A stretch of DNA of 64,000 nt from Neckera pumila (GCA_963969595.1 OZ018409.1:436501-500500); one strand, 5' to 3'; shown: positions 47,343 to 60,383, counted from the stretch's first letter. Translations and numbers: made by a program. Notes: a model not told the origin generated them from the sequence alone.

Positions 47343-47669
47343 GGGAGAGGGCTCAAAAACCGACCATCTGAGGGTTTTGGCTAAATTTTGGGGAGGTGAA
47401 ACATCAAGAAATATTTTTTTAGTGAATTTTCCTTGAAAGGCAGGTAGAATAGACATGTAACCCAAATTGTTTCATATTTTTTGAAGCTTTTTGGAATTAG
47501 TTATCCAATTTTGAAGTTGAAAGGGTATAGGGCTCTTAAATGGTGCCCTAGCTATAATCTACACTCACTGAACATAGCTGCAGACTATGCAAAAACAAAG
47601 TATACATACATTGTACGTTTAATTTAGGACACCATTTTAGAACCTGGTCGATTTCAAAACCTCCACCCT
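47343..47669. mobile_element. Tourist/Harbinger-like MITE, 327 bp
   Basis: Target duplication TAA at 47340-47342 and 47670-47672, with imperfect inverted ends (GGGAGAGGGCTCAAAAACCGACC versus AGGGTGGAGGTTTTGAAATCG). It splits a dispersed repeat whose uncut copy is at 7480-7680 (site CTATAATTTGG near 7603). Part of its interior recurs in the rhamnosidase intron at about 61250-61350. Confidence 0.78.
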
Positions 47670-48412
47670 TAATTCACTTTTCATCTACAATCTAGCGATT
47701 TCATTCAATCATTTTTTTTTTTAAATTTGAATTTTTTTTGCGATTTTCCATCCTTTTCTGTTTTGTCCTGTTTAGTTCTATGGGCTTGCAAGGCCCATTA
47801 TTTTGGTGCAAATTGATGACAAATTGTCGGAAAAAAACCCCACTGATTCAGTGTGACCAGTACAGTGAGGCGGCCAAGCGTGAGCTGTTGTGGTGGCGCC
47901 CACCAAGGTTCCGCCCTGCTAAGGGGATTCCTGATTTGAGCTTTCAGCTTTAGAATTGGGCACAGTGGATTTCTTCGCAGCTCGTTGATTTGCTGCTGCG
48001 CTGACATGAAAACTTCCCCCAGCAGCACCGAGCAGCTGCTGCTGCGAGGTAGGAGCAATGATCTCAGAACAGGTTCAGGGTTTTTAGCCAAATGTCACAT
48101 TTTTGGAAGATTTTTTTGGAGTTTACATTGAGGGCAGAAAAAATGAAGTAGAAATTGAGCGAAATTTAGCCAGTTTTGGGATCGCTGGGTAGGAGCATCT
48201 CAGAATGCGTTCGCACCCCGAACAAAATTCTGACGCGACGATGGCCTGTGTGCATTGATTTCTGGGCTTGCCTCGAGCACACTCTGCTAGCACGGGTTTC
48301 AGTTCAGTTACCTCATCAGACGCGCGGAGCGGCATCGCGATTGTCAGTCAAGGGATGTTTTGCATTGTTGCCGCAGATTTGCACCCTGTTTTCAACTAGG
48401 TGTGGAATGCGT

Positions 48413-48548
48413 CCCAAACATTGAATTTTCTTTTTCGAGGTGGGGGATTACTGTTTTCTACTTCAGGGCGTTTGTTGCATCCCAAACATTGAATTTTCTT
48501 TTTCGAGGTGGGGGATTACTGTTTTCTACTTCAGGGCGTTTGTTGCAT
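48413..48548. repeat. Perfect 68-bp tandem duplication upstream of ORANGE
   Basis: Units 48413-48480 and 48481-48548 are identical; each starts CCCAAACATTGAATTTTC and ends GGGCGTTTGTTGCAT. It lies 83 bp before the ORANGE start codon, so it is probably in the 5' UTR or core promoter. Identity of the two units means the duplication is young. Confidence 0.97.
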
Positions 48549-48630
48549 TGCTTTGAATTGCTGTAGCGGGAGTGAGGAAGCTACCGAGAGGGATTCCAGG
48601 TGTGATTGTGGACGTTCTTGGTTCGCCATA

Positions 48631-51572
48631 ATGTTACGGTTGCAGTGTAGTGGGGGCCAGGCTTTGCTGCTGCGAGGCAAGGCTATGGTCTCTGGTGGTG
48701 GTGAGGAGAGTAGTGCTGGCGATGGAGTATTGTTTAGAACAGGATTGAGAAGGTGGCGGGGAAGGATGGAGTGGAGGAGGCGAGGTGAGGGGCAGATGAG
48801 GGCTAGGAGTGGAAATGGGTTTGGTAGTGATGGTGGCAAGGACGACCCCAGCACCAGCTCTTCTTCGTCGCAAGATGGCACGAATTCCAGGTGACAGTAA
48901 TTTCTTGCGTGACACTGTCTCCTTCCCTGCCTCGAAGTTTATCATCTTCCACAATGTTCCTTCTTCTGTTCATCTAAACTACCGTGAGATGGGCAAATGA
49001 ATGGCTCGGCACTCTTCTATTTTGTGGGACGTTGTTTGTTAATTCTGTTCCCCCTGGAGCTAATTTATCGATTCATTAAGTTGAAAGAATGGTTAAGAAG
49101 CGCTGGTGGCAACTGAGTAGTCTCAAATTGTGTTCCTTTTTGCCGAAAGTCCTGAAGTGCGTCTGTGGGGTGGGGTGGGGTGGTACTTGGGGTTCAGGAT
49201 TGAAGATACGGATGCCTTTTGTATTATAGAGGGACGAGAAACTGTTCTTGACTTTTCCCAAATGCAGCTGCAAGAGATTCGTAGCAACATTACAAGCCGT
49301 CGCAACAAGATATTTCTGCTCATGGAGGAGGTAAGAATTTTAGCTTTTGCTTAAATTGTATCTTCTTGGTTCCTTTCTGGTGCCCAACTGTAACTCGTCG
49401 CGTTACGCTCCTGGGTATCGCTTGTTTGATATTCTACGCGAGTGAGATTGGTTCATACCCTAAATTCTGAGAAGCATTCACTTTGTCACCAGCTCTGCAT
49501 TCAAGGGGTGCTTGCAACGATAACTGAAAACTTGAAGCCGAAAGTGACTGAAATTGCATTGTGGAATTCATGATCTTGTGCGCGTTAGGTGAGGAGATTA
49601 CGGATTCAGCAGCGGATTAAGAGTGTAGAGCAGGGAGTGGACGCAAAGGATCCGAGTACTGAAAACGAAGAAATGCCCACGTATCCGTCATCAATTCCCT
49701 TTCTGCCTCCCCTGGTAATGATATGACGATGAACTCCTTTGTTCAGCTTGCAAATCCTTTGAAATTAGGTTTGTGAATTTCTCCTATGTGTCGGCATGTA
49801 CTTACAAGGAGTATCATGAATTTTATGTGACAATTGGGGGTGCATTGTAGACAACGGATACGTTAAAGCAGTACTACGCGACCTGTTTTGCACTGGTGGC
49901 CATCGTCATCCTGTTCGGCGGTCTGGTCGCACCGGCAGTAAGTCTTGCGCCATTCTCTCGCGCTCAGCATGAGTTTTCCAATGGAATTTCTCTTCATGAT
50001 CAGTATTGATCAAGCACTGACATTGTCTATACTAATGTCGGTGCATCTGGATTCCTTTCGAGCAGCTAGAGCTGAAGCTTGGAATGGGTGGGACGTCCTA
50101 TGAAGACTTCATTCGCCAGATGCACCTACCGCTCCAGCTGAGGTACTGCGTTCGAGCATTTCCTAGTCCTAGTCTGATTTTGCAAGAATTTTGAAAGCAT
50201 GAAATAAGAGTCTATCGCAAGACCATAGAATTCCTCTTAAGTGAATCTAAGTAATGTAAAGTCTTCAAATCACCATACCGTAAAGGAGAGAGGTTCCGTT
50301 CATCACCCAGGTGAACTTTGTACCTTTTCCTCCAACAATCTAGAAACTTGCACCATCTTGAATTTTGCACATTTGTTTATTTTTAAGCTGAAAATCAATT
50401 GCAGAAAACTGAATGCCAATAGATCAAGCATTTTCACACTTACCACCAATACAAGCTCACATCTATGGTCAATGGAGCCTCTACCTTAGATGGATACGTG
50501 TGGATGTGTGGCGACTGCAGCGAAGTGGATCCCATTGTGGCGTCCTTCTCTGGAGGAGCCGTGGGAGTGATATCATCGCTTATGGTTGTGGAAATTAACA
50601 ATGTGAAGCAGCAAGAACACAAGCGCTGTCGGTACTGCCATGGAACAGGTGTGCATTCGCTCTTATTATCTATCAATTTAATTCCATTTGCTGCATGGCT
50701 TCAATAGCATGATTATCAGTTTGCTAGTTTTTGGAATGACAAGTTCTCAGACGAAGTTTGAATTTGGGTGCTCATTGAAGGTACCTGAGCACTGAGCCGA
50801 TGTTTCACGGTCCCTTAGCCCTTTAAGTACTGAGAAGCGCACATTGGGCCTCATGTGTTTTCTTAAGCCATTTTGAAGAGTTTACATGGGAAGTTCTATT
50901 TACTCAAATATATTCGTTTGAACCAACACAGGCAATGCTCTTCACTCAAGCTAATGGATATTAAGAAAAATCCTCCATTTAGATTATACTTTCCACAACA
51001 TGATCAATCAAAGTAGTCAATTCAATAGTCATGAATTCTCAGTACTTAAAGGGTTAACTAATGGATACCATCAGGTTATTTGGCTTGTGCGCGATGCTCG
51101 GGGACTGGATCGCTCATCGTGGCCGAGCATGTTGCATCAACTGGGTTTGATGACCGACCGCTAACAGCGCCCACTACCCAACGATGCCCGAACTGTTCAG
51201 GCGCTGCAAAGGTACCACCAGACTACGCCATCTCTAGTCCATCTCTCAACGCAAATTCAACATAGTTTCAAGCTGCAAAAACCCAAGAATAATCTGAAAC
51301 CCTATTACTCCCTAGTCACGATTGTTATTCCGTTACTGTCTGTTTGTCCATGCTAAATATTAGGGCAGCACTGCTGTCTATGGCGTATCAAGTAGAATTA
51401 CCTCCAAGCTCTTTATTTCTTTGCCGTCTGAATCGTGTTTTTTTTTTGGATATTTGCATATTTTGGCTTACATCTTTGTATGCTTGGGGTGCAGGTGATG
51501 TGTCCGACCTGTTTGTGCACTGGAATGGCCCTGGCTAGTGAGCATGACCCGCGAATTGATCCGTTTGTTTAA
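48631..51572 (+). CDS. OR: ORANGE (OR), plastid DnaJ-type zinc-finger protein
   Basis: Eight exons: 48631-48890, 49198-49330, 49589-49714, 49851-49937, 50066-50142, 50521-50648, 51075-51211 and 51495-51572. All introns are GT-AG, phases close, and the product is 341 residues. Residues 1 to about 90 are Ser/Gly/Arg-rich, like a transit peptide. Then come the OR core FCIIEGRETVLDF and MQLQEIRSNITSRRNKIFL, the MEEVRRLRIQQRIKS helix, two membrane segments (about 181-203 and 236-255, the second containing VDPIVASFSGGAVGVISS), and four C-x2-C zinc-finger repeats (CRYCHGTG, CARCSGTG, CPNCSGAA, CPTCLCTG). It ends in the family tail SEHDPRIDPFV. OR stabilises phytoene synthase after translation and promotes carotenoid storage in plastids. 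ATG 48631 is preferred; an in-frame ATG at 48508 would lie inside the tandem duplication. Intron 6 contains a TTAA-flanked MITE. Confidence 0.97.
50819..51053. mobile_element. TTAA-flanked MITE in ORANGE intron 6, 235 bp
   Basis: Inverted ends CCCTTTAAGTACTGAGAA on both sides. The right flank is TTAA (51054-51057), the left TTAG (50815-50818), one base from TTAA. It lies wholly within intron 6 (50649-51074), away from the splice sites. Its ends resemble, but are not identical to, the CCCCTAAAG family. Confidence 0.8.
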
Positions 51573-52868
51573 TTCTACCTGCAGCACATCCACAGTGACC
51601 TTCTCAGTCACAATTAGTAGCTCTGCAACGAAATTAGGTCTAGCTTTGTATTGTAGAGATAATCCATTATGATTTTGTAATCTGTAAGTACAGATTAGTG
51701 CCTCTAGAACGACAACTGTAACTAGTGTGTAGATTTTTTGCCTATGGGATTAGAGTGATATGATGACGGTCCTAAGATTTTGCCAATTTTAAGAAACATC
51801 ACATTGTAGTGGTTTTTTTATTATCCACCATTTGATGAATCTACCATTCTAACTTGTACCGCTCGAATTTGCTGACAATGATCACCTGTGGCACAAGCAT
51901 CTCACTTTGTGGAAGAAAAATCAATAGTAACTCAATGAGGTAATTTTCAACACCATCTGTTGCAAACACAATGAACCTCTTAAGAGTTTTTGGTAGGAAG
52001 ATAAATGTAGATTTTGAGGGGGGTTGGCAATCAAAATTATAGCATGAGAAGAATTTAGACATCATTTCTTCATGTTAGCAAGTTTTTCTTTTCTTCTCAT
52101 TCCTATATGAACTTGTTTAGAATCTTGCACAATAACCATGAAGCATTGAGTGACCATGCTAGTTGCATCATTGAAGAATAGACAAAATTTGCTTTTTTCA
52201 GTATATTTGTGTATAATTCATCTGTTTTATGTAGCTCCTACAATAAGTTCTTGAAAACATTCATACTCCACCTATTGGATGCTGGCTCTCTAAGAAGATA
52301 AAGAACTCTTTGAAAAGGAATGGATGAAAAATTGTGATCTTGTATTCAATAGTATTCATTTGAAGCATGTGAGTGCTCTTTTTTAGGGCTAGGGGAATGT
52401 ATTTATCTTCGTTTGTGAAAATAAAAAGTTGTGGTTTGGAGAACACTTCTTTCTGTACTATCCTACCTTCTCTAATGCCTCAAAGGAATAGAAAAGGGTA
52501 AAAAAAGTGCCATAACTTTCTCCCAAACCACCTCAAATCTTTCCAAAGCAACTGACTGGAGTTGGCAATTGCAGGTCAAACAATTGCATGTCATCTCATT
52601 TCCACACAAAATTCCAAGCATGAACTTTTGCATTGCTATTTTATATAGAAGATCCTCTATCATGGGACACTTTTAGACTGCCGTGTTATTAGAGGGTTTA
52701 ATGGATGACCATTTAAAAAAAAGTATAGGAACCCCATGCTTCAACTTTTAAAATTCACATTGTATTACTTGAATGCTAGAAACTCATAAAACGGATTATG
52801 TTGGATTTCTCTTGAGATCACCAATAACCTTATGTAAAAAAAAATGGGCCTTGGGAGAAAGCAAGCTA
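51573..52868. other. Downstream flank of ORANGE and AT-rich DNA
   Basis: 51573-51850 probably includes the ORANGE 3' UTR. The rest is AT-rich with no gene recognised. Confidence 0.4.
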
Positions 52869-52872
52869 TTAA

Positions 52873-53509
52873 TTCCTAGATGCCCAAGGCCTGATTTGGA
52901 CTTCTTGGAATTTGCTCTAAATTGAACAAAATGCTAACATTTTGATAAGTTGTATCAATTTTTTTTGAATTGTAATGGTACAAATTCAAAATGGACATGT
53001 TAGAGATCTCATAGAAAAAGAAAACACAACAATATCACTTGTAGAGTGAAAGATTATAATGTTTGACCATGAGGGTGCTAAAACTACAAAAATCTTTCAA
53101 TCTTCTTTACACAAGTCAAATCTAAAAAGTTGGTGACCAAAAAAGTATGAGGTTAAAGGGCCTAACTTGTGTAACCCTGATCAATTTATGTCTTTTTAAA
53201 ATTTACCCTACAATTTTTTAAAATGAATTTTGAATGTGATTTTTTCTCCAAGATCTAGTGTAATTGAGGCTCATTTTCAAGAGCTCTCAACACTACGGGA
53301 AGTCAAGATTGCAATGGGTACCCTTGTACAAAAACTTGAATAGAAAAATCACTATCATTTATTTTCAAGATCAGATTTCTGGTGCTAAAACTAGACTTCA
53401 AGAAGAACTTTCTAAAATTATAAACTACTAACAATAGCAACTTGATTAGGTTTTATTTAACTTCAAAGTTTTGCAAACACCAGATTTTGGTGCCTCGGGC
53501 ATTTAGGGG
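52873..53509. mobile_element. TTAA-flanked element, family C, 637 bp
   Basis: Perfect TTAA on both sides (52869-52872, 53510-53513). Inverted ends TTCCTAGATGCCCAAGGC and, from the right, CCCCTAAATGCCCGAGGC. The ends belong to the same type as families A and B but the interior is different. It ends 180 bp before the start codon of the SMYD4-like gene, so it borders that promoter. Confidence 0.75.
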
Positions 53510-53693
53510 TTAAGGATGATTACAGATGGACTTGAAGACTATGTTCCGTGCCATGAAGCACGCTTGCGCGTCATCTCTGTATCTCTCAATTCTTTCAGCT
53601 CACAAATCCGGATTTGCTAGATGGCGCTGATGTTGCGAATGGCGTTGGAGTGCGGCTTTTACGCGATCGAGTAGCTCGGAATTAGTCGTCAGC

Positions 53694-56600
53694 ATGGACT
53701 CCGTGGAGGCAACGCTTCCTCGCCGTCTTCTGCAGCGTATTGAAGGTAGTCATGACGGCGATTTGGAGAGCATTTGTTCCGAGCTTTCTGCTCACTTCGC
53801 CCGCAACGAGACTTGCTCCCAGGTGTGGCTGTTTTTCCAAGCTATTATATTTCAAATTTCAAATTTCAACTCTTTTCGCACCATGCTCTGTTCACCTGCT
53901 CTCCTTGCTTGTGTACTTGTGGCGTTGAAATGTCTCTTCTGGAATGCAACGAGTGTTTGAGATCGTGTGAGTGTTATTGCTGTGATCTATTGATGTGTAC
54001 AGGTTGGTCCAGTTTCTCACTTTGGAATTCTTTGAATGCTGGATACGAACATCTCTTTGTTCCTGATGATTTTTGGATACGCGATTTTTCTGTTTACTGT
54101 TGGAAATCTATAAAACCAATTGAACCTTAGCTGAGATTATCTGAATTTGGCTGATAATTTTTGTTGATGAGATTTTTATGTTTACTGTTAGCAATTCATC
54201 AGTCGAATTGAACCCTATCTGGGATGATCTGAATTGGGCTGATGATTTTTGTTAATGCGAATTTTATGTGTACTGTTTGCAATCCATGACCCGAATTGAA
54301 CCCTAGCTGAGATAGTCTGAATTTGATTTCGATGCTTGTTAACGAGAAGCTTGAAATCATAGAGAGCAATTTTGTACACACATGGATGGAGTTAACTGGG
54401 GGATTAGGGTTTATAGTGGTGTCTACTCCATTGTCGATTTCTGTGAATTCACTCTCCGAATGCTCAGTATGAATTCTCGCTGTAATGCCTGAGCCTAGGT
54501 GACATAGTATTACGGCGATTGATCTATCTAATGTGGTTGAAGCTGGAGGGCTTGGGGTTCGAAGCTCTCGGAGCGGGCCAAGACTTATTTTTTCTGTTAT
54601 TGCTTGAGATGTGCCTGTATGCAAAGCCTTGCGATGGATCCCGTGAGTCATTTTGGTTGTTCTCTTGTTGTTTCAGATCCTAGAGCAGCTCGCTCACCCC
54701 GACAAAACAACTTGTGCAAAAGACTCGGAGACTGCAGTGCACTGCAAGAGGGAAGGCAATGCAGCTTTTGGGAGTTCCTCTTTCCAACAGGCGCTCGAGT
54801 ACTATACGAAGGTAGGCTATTGATCCCCCCCTGAAGATTTCTCAACCTTATGTTTGCCTACAGCCAAGCTCATGTTCATGCCTATGCCCGTTCTCATCGT
54901 GCATGGTCACTGTGCACAGGCAATTCGGTATGCTCCTCTTGGTGGCGATGTCGACGCGGACACTTTGGCGACCCTCTTTGTCAATCGAGCTGCTGCATTA
55001 CATGTGAGAAGGGCATTAGGTTTTCTAGTTTGAGAATTTCGCATTCTCTATTCTCAACTGTGTTAAAATCAGGCAGTGTCCCGAGGCACTGTCAAACTCA
55101 TAAAGTCTGTTCCAATCGTCGTTGTTACGTCAAATTATATTGCCTCAAAATAGAAGACAATAAGCTGTGAGCTTCATCTCTGGCTGAAAATTTCCCTGAC
55201 CAACACGTCGTCCATTGCTAGTCCTACTGACGGACCGTACTGGACACAGACTCTGGGGCTGCTAGACGCAGCAGTAAGAGACTGCACACGAGGTATTCAG
55301 CTCCAGCCAGAATACTCAAAGGTACTGCCCTCCTAGGTGCATCCTTTTTTTTCGTTTTCAGGAATGAGGAACCACTCGAGTACTGATGTTTCAACTTGTT
55401 CAGCAGTTGCACAACTTTCCTCGAATTTCTCATCATAACCCACTTGAATTGTCGTATTGTTATGATGCAAGGATGTTTTTAAGGTGTGAGTCGTGATCTT
55501 TCATATTCGTTTTCCCAGGCGTGGTACAGACGAGGTCGAGTTTGCGCTGATCTTCAAAACTACGGAAGGGCTACACAGGACTTGGAGAAGGCCCTCTTTC
55601 TTGAGAAATCAGCCCATGGAAGGAACCAGGTGTCCCGGGAACTTGACAAAGTGAAAAGTCATGTGGATGTTGGTGAATCTGGAAAGTCAGATAAATCAGG
55701 TATGCAATGAAAGGGATGTGCATCACATATGACAGAACGTGAGTATTTTGATGAAAAATATGGCGGTCATACTGAAACGATGCCTTGGAAATTTCGTAAC
55801 AGAATCTTAAATCAAACTTTTCGCATTGAATTTTTCAGTACTTGATAGCGACATCGAATTTCTACAGGAATTAGAATATGGAAATCAGGAGAGTGTTCTT
55901 CTCTTGATGGAGTTTGCCCATACTGGACAACTGAAAAGCAATGGGGATTGGAGGCAACAGAAAATCTTGACGCTGGCTCGTTAGTCCTGGAAGAAGAGGC
56001 AGTTGCGGCAGTGAGTGACCTGATTATATCTTCAGACCTTTTTAGTCCCCTCGTTGTAACTAATTCTCTCTCCGTCTCAAAATGATTGTCTACAATTTTT
56101 TGATACTTTTTGAGCCAATTTCATTGACCATATTATGAAAAACATAATTAAGAAAGGTTCCAAATTTTATATCACGAGAATGAAGAACATTGCATGTGTT
56201 CATTGCAACCTAAGAAAAATTGGCCACAAGGAAGTATTTTTTTGACCTACTCAAAACAACCTTAAAAAAACATGACATTCAAAGTGCACAATCATTTCAG
56301 GACGGAGGGAGTAGCTTCAGCATTTGGTTGGTAGGCTGGCATCACCATCCATAGTTAGTACACTCATGCTTGGTGGTGTATGCAGCTTATATTGAAGGGA
56401 TACCGAAATACGCATTGCCATTTTTGCTTTGAGCCGCTGCCTCCTGACCCTCTGGCTTGCAAGGCGTGTACCATTCCGTTGTACTGTCACGAGGATTGCC
56501 GAAGTGCTGCCTGTGAAGGCCAGAGCCTGGATTTTGACGGCCAAATATGCAAAGGTGAACACGTGCATGAGTGTGGAGGTTCGAGCTGGTCTGCCGTTCT

Positions 56601-59005
56601 TCCTACCGATGCAGTTCTTGCTGCCCGCTTGCTTGTCCGAAGTCGTGACAATGCACTTTTGGGCAAACAGGTACAGCGATGAGCATCTTTTAAGTGTACA
56701 GTTGAAGTGAATATGCCAATAATTTTGAAGTTTCTGGTGTGCTCAAAATGTCATGGAGATTTTATTGTTGACCTTCAAAGGTGCCGCCAGGCTCATGACT
56801 TCGTTTGGCAATTGCAGCTCTATGAGCTGTGCCACCACTACAATGAACTGGGTGGCGGTGCGAAGGTGGACTTGCATGTCCTGGCAATGGTAATTGCAAA
56901 TTGTCTCTCTTCTTATACTGTGAACAGTATCCAACAAACGGTGGGAGACTTAGCCGCAAAGGTATGATCAATGATATTTTGTAAAGATTGGATGAAGTTT
57001 TAAGCATGAATACTTCCATTTTATCTTGCCGTCAAGATGGACATTCAATCGAATGGGAGTAAATGTGTTTCTAATTTGTAAGCTTTTGTTTTTGTACAGC
57101 TAGTATACTTAATAGCTGTTGTACGTGCAAATGCAATGGGAATATTTCCTGTTCACCTTGATGCTAATGGAGCATCTTCAAGCATCCAAGGTCTACAGAG
57201 CAACATTGACAAATCTTTATTAACTTTAGTGGAGCAGGTACTACTACCCAACTCCACATCTAATTTTGTACGCCCACTAGGCGAATGATGCTTATTAGAA
57301 ATTTTATTAGCTCTATTGATGTAGCATCACTGATAGGAAATGAATGGTGAATGTTTCAGGTGAACGTTGCCCAAGGAATATATTTACAAGGTAGTAAGTT
57401 GAACCATTCGTGCAGTACCAATGTGCATGCATCATTCAAGAATCGGCGTGTCAAAGTTCGAACTATAATTCCTATTCAAGCTGGTACTCCTCTAGAGTTG
57501 TGTTATGGACCTCAAGTGAGTGTACCCTAACTTTTTTTTTATCATGTTTTGAATAGCTTCTACTGTGACGCATTGATATTGACGTTGTCAAATTTCCAAT
57601 ATTTTTAGGATGTGACGAGTTTCATAACACTTGTGCAGGTTGGAGAAATGAGTCGCGGGGAAAGACATGTGTGGCTGCAAGAACGTTACTTCTTTACATG
57701 CACATGTCCTGCGTGCAGAACAGTCGTACAACCTGATCTTTTGTTGTCTGCGTTTCGTTGCTCGAAAGTAGGTTGTAATGGAGTGGTGCCCAGCCCTAGT
57801 TTCCTGGAGCTACCTGATGAATGTGTTGCCAGAGTTGATTCAATACAGGTCAGCAAATTTCAGCATCTTTGAGATTCGTCGGTTGTTGTAAAATTGCTCT
57901 AGTCTAAACTCTATCAAAACGCCAAGGTGAAAGTTCATTTTAGTGCTCTCACGTCCGCGATTTCATCTCTGCAGGGGAATACGTTGAAACCAGGTTATTG
58001 TATATCATGTGGGATGCCAATTGATTTGCAATATTGTTCAAACGCGGCGAAGGCTGTGAAGATGAAGCTTGAAAGGTTCACTTGGACGGAGTTCTTAGAA
58101 TGTATTGGATTTGCAGTGGTTCAAACTTATTATAGTAACTGAGTCTTACAAATCGTAGATTGTATCAATGCCTGAAACTGAAGGATCAAAGAGCTTACCT
58201 CCCATGCGTCTGTTTTCTAGCAATCCTGCCCATTTTTTGAACATCACCTTGTTGCGTGAAAAACCCGACGATGATCCTTGGTATCATCTGTTGTGACGCA
58301 CTTTTGTGATGAGAGTAGAATTTTGCTGGATACTGAGGTTGTTGGTTGTCATGCTTTGCAGACTTCAATCGGAGCTACAATCACCGAGGAGTAAGGAAGA
58401 GTCTTTATTGCAAGGAGCACACGACCTCTTGAAGCAATGCCAGACCGCCTTCCATCCCTCGTCGAAGGAGCTTGCCAAGGTAAGCAAGCAAGATTACATA
58501 TTTATTATTTTGAAGTGCCATGCGCCGACAACAGATTATTGGAGAGGAATTGAACGAAGTGAGTGATGCAAATCGTAGCAAGAGTAATGATTTATGGACA
58601 TCGTGCAGGTGGAAGATGTAGTGGCACAAGCGTACTGCTCCATTGGTCTCCCAAGTGACGCCCTTCCTCACTGTAGATTGGCAATTCAGGTAACCTTTTC
58701 CTACAGTCATAGATTTGGTTAGCAATATCATATAAATCTTGTGTATCTGAGGAAGACGCGAAGTTTGTACAATCATCGTGGCATCTCGTTTACTTACACA
58801 GATTCTGGAGAACATCTACAGCAAGGATCACATTGCTGTGGCAAATGAGCGGCTGAAATTGGCATCAATTGCTCTCGCTGCCGGGGCTCACGAAGAAGTG
58901 CAAAGTAATCTGGCAGTAGTTGACCAAGTGATGAGAGTCCATTACGGCGCTGAGCACAGGTCCCTGTTGCACTTGCAATCTTTTCATCAAGCTGAATGCA
59001 TTTGA
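53694..59005 (+). CDS. TPR-SET-MYND protein, SMYD4-like
   Basis: Fifteen exons: 53694-53822, 54677-54811, 54920-55003, 55154-55321, 55519-55699, 55868-56010, 56386-56670, 56818-56961, 57100-57237, 57360-57515, 57639-57848, 57975-58075, 58362-58479, 58609-58689, 58802-59005. They give 758 residues. N-terminal TPR repeats cover about 60-230 (KREGNAAFGSSSFQQALEYY, LFVNRAAALH, AWYRRGRVCADLQNYGRA). A split SET domain starts at WGLEATENLDAGSLVLEEE and is interrupted by a MYND-like zinc module (HCHFC, CKAC, YCHEDC, about 290-320). It resumes with LNHSC (483-487) and ELCYGP (515-520) and a post-SET CTCPAC (542-547). C-terminal TPR-like helices follow. This is the layout of SMYD4-type lysine methyltransferases; plants have similar TPR-SET proteins. 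The catalytic Asn-His and Tyr are present. Substrate unknown. Exon 4's acceptor (AATAG at 55149-55153) is the weakest choice; the others are supported by phase and family. Confidence 0.88.
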
Positions 59006-60383
59006 GGTATTATTAATTGCACACTCGACGTTGGATCGAAGGGTGCTGATACTTCTGGGTGCATGAATCCATGTAGGTATTTCAAGTTCTCCCCTTGTCA
59101 GTTCAAATTATTGAAAGTGACTGCCTACAATGCATTTCGTGGAATTTTGACTAAATTCGCATCCTCCTGGTCTCCGTTTTCTAAGAGATTGAAGCGTGTG
59201 GATTCTTTAAACTGGCATGTTTACAATCTATTTTATTACATGGCTCTCGGCAGATGATTTCTGTATTTATGTCTGTCGTCATGGTGTGTGCGCATACGTA
59301 TTTACGATGTCATTTCTTCGGGATGAAGACATGCCACTTATCTTCTCCCTATATCCTACTGCTGGCTGGCTAACCAGTCATCAAATGATTGAAATTGAGA
59401 ATACCACAGATAAGAATCACACAGAACCACACTGCGACAAAATGCTGACAGAACGGTCTGGCGTTGTTGAGCTCGGCATTCTGCTATTTCAAACATCCTA
59501 AGATCAGCACGAGAGCACAAGCAGGTCATTTCAATTCATGTCTGTTGGCATTGAAGTAACTTTGCATGCACAAGGATGTAAATCGCACATAGTTGGCTAC
59601 CTGTGATGTCGGACTAATCCGTTCAGCAGAATTGGAAGTGAGGTTGTGTCTGCATCGTATCGATGAAACCCGGCATGGCACCTTCCTTCCTCGCTTGCCA
59701 ACGCTGGACCCCCGGCGGGACCGTCGAACAGGGCGCCAAGGAGGTATCATGCTTGCTGAGCGTACAAGGACCTTCTCCAAAGTTTTCACTCGGTTCTGGA
59801 TCCAGTTGAAACCACCAAAGGGCGCTTCAAATTCGTCTTCTTCCATACGAAGCTTGCTTGCCCCTGCCACTTCGTCCATGCCCCCACATTTTCTCTGCCC
59901 GGAGCTCTACTCCCCTCATTTACATCTGGACAGGTGATTCCCTCTTCTACTCGATGCATAATATCATCATTCTAACAAAGAAAATCCAACGCGCTTTCAC
60001 ACACCCTCCCTCAACCAATTCCTGCCAACTCGCCTTCTTAGGCCAGGAAGACAACGGCTATGTCGCTGCAGTTCATGGAAGGTAGACAATTCCATATTGC
60101 CGGGGCACCACGAGATCCTGAAATGACTGGGTCACCTTCTCGGCTCCTGCAACACCATCTACTCTCTGTTTCTCTTCAGATCAATCAACATATTTACGAG
60201 CCTGGAAATTCTTGACATTCACAAGCTCAACAAAGAGTCGGATGTTACTGCAACAACAGCACTCTCGAAACCGCTGAGCCAAACCTAGTGGGAAATATCA
60301 GACCTTTGAAAGTCCAGTATACCGAATACATAAAAGATGAGAATGCATGTGTGGCAGTGTTTTCCTTCCTGCGTCAGGCTGGC
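59006..60383. other. Intergenic region between convergent genes
   Basis: The SMYD4-like gene (plus) and the rhamnosidase (minus) converge here, so both 3' UTRs should be in it. 59590-60100 is more GC-rich, with overlapping short frames on both strands, including a plus-frame stretch VETTKGRFKFVFFHTKLACP. I do not recognise a protein; it may be a decayed gene piece. Confidence 0.4.

Noticed and set aside
48531..48881. 116-codon minus-strand frame
   Set aside because: Antisense to ORANGE exon 1; a shadow of its Gly/Arg-rich transit peptide.
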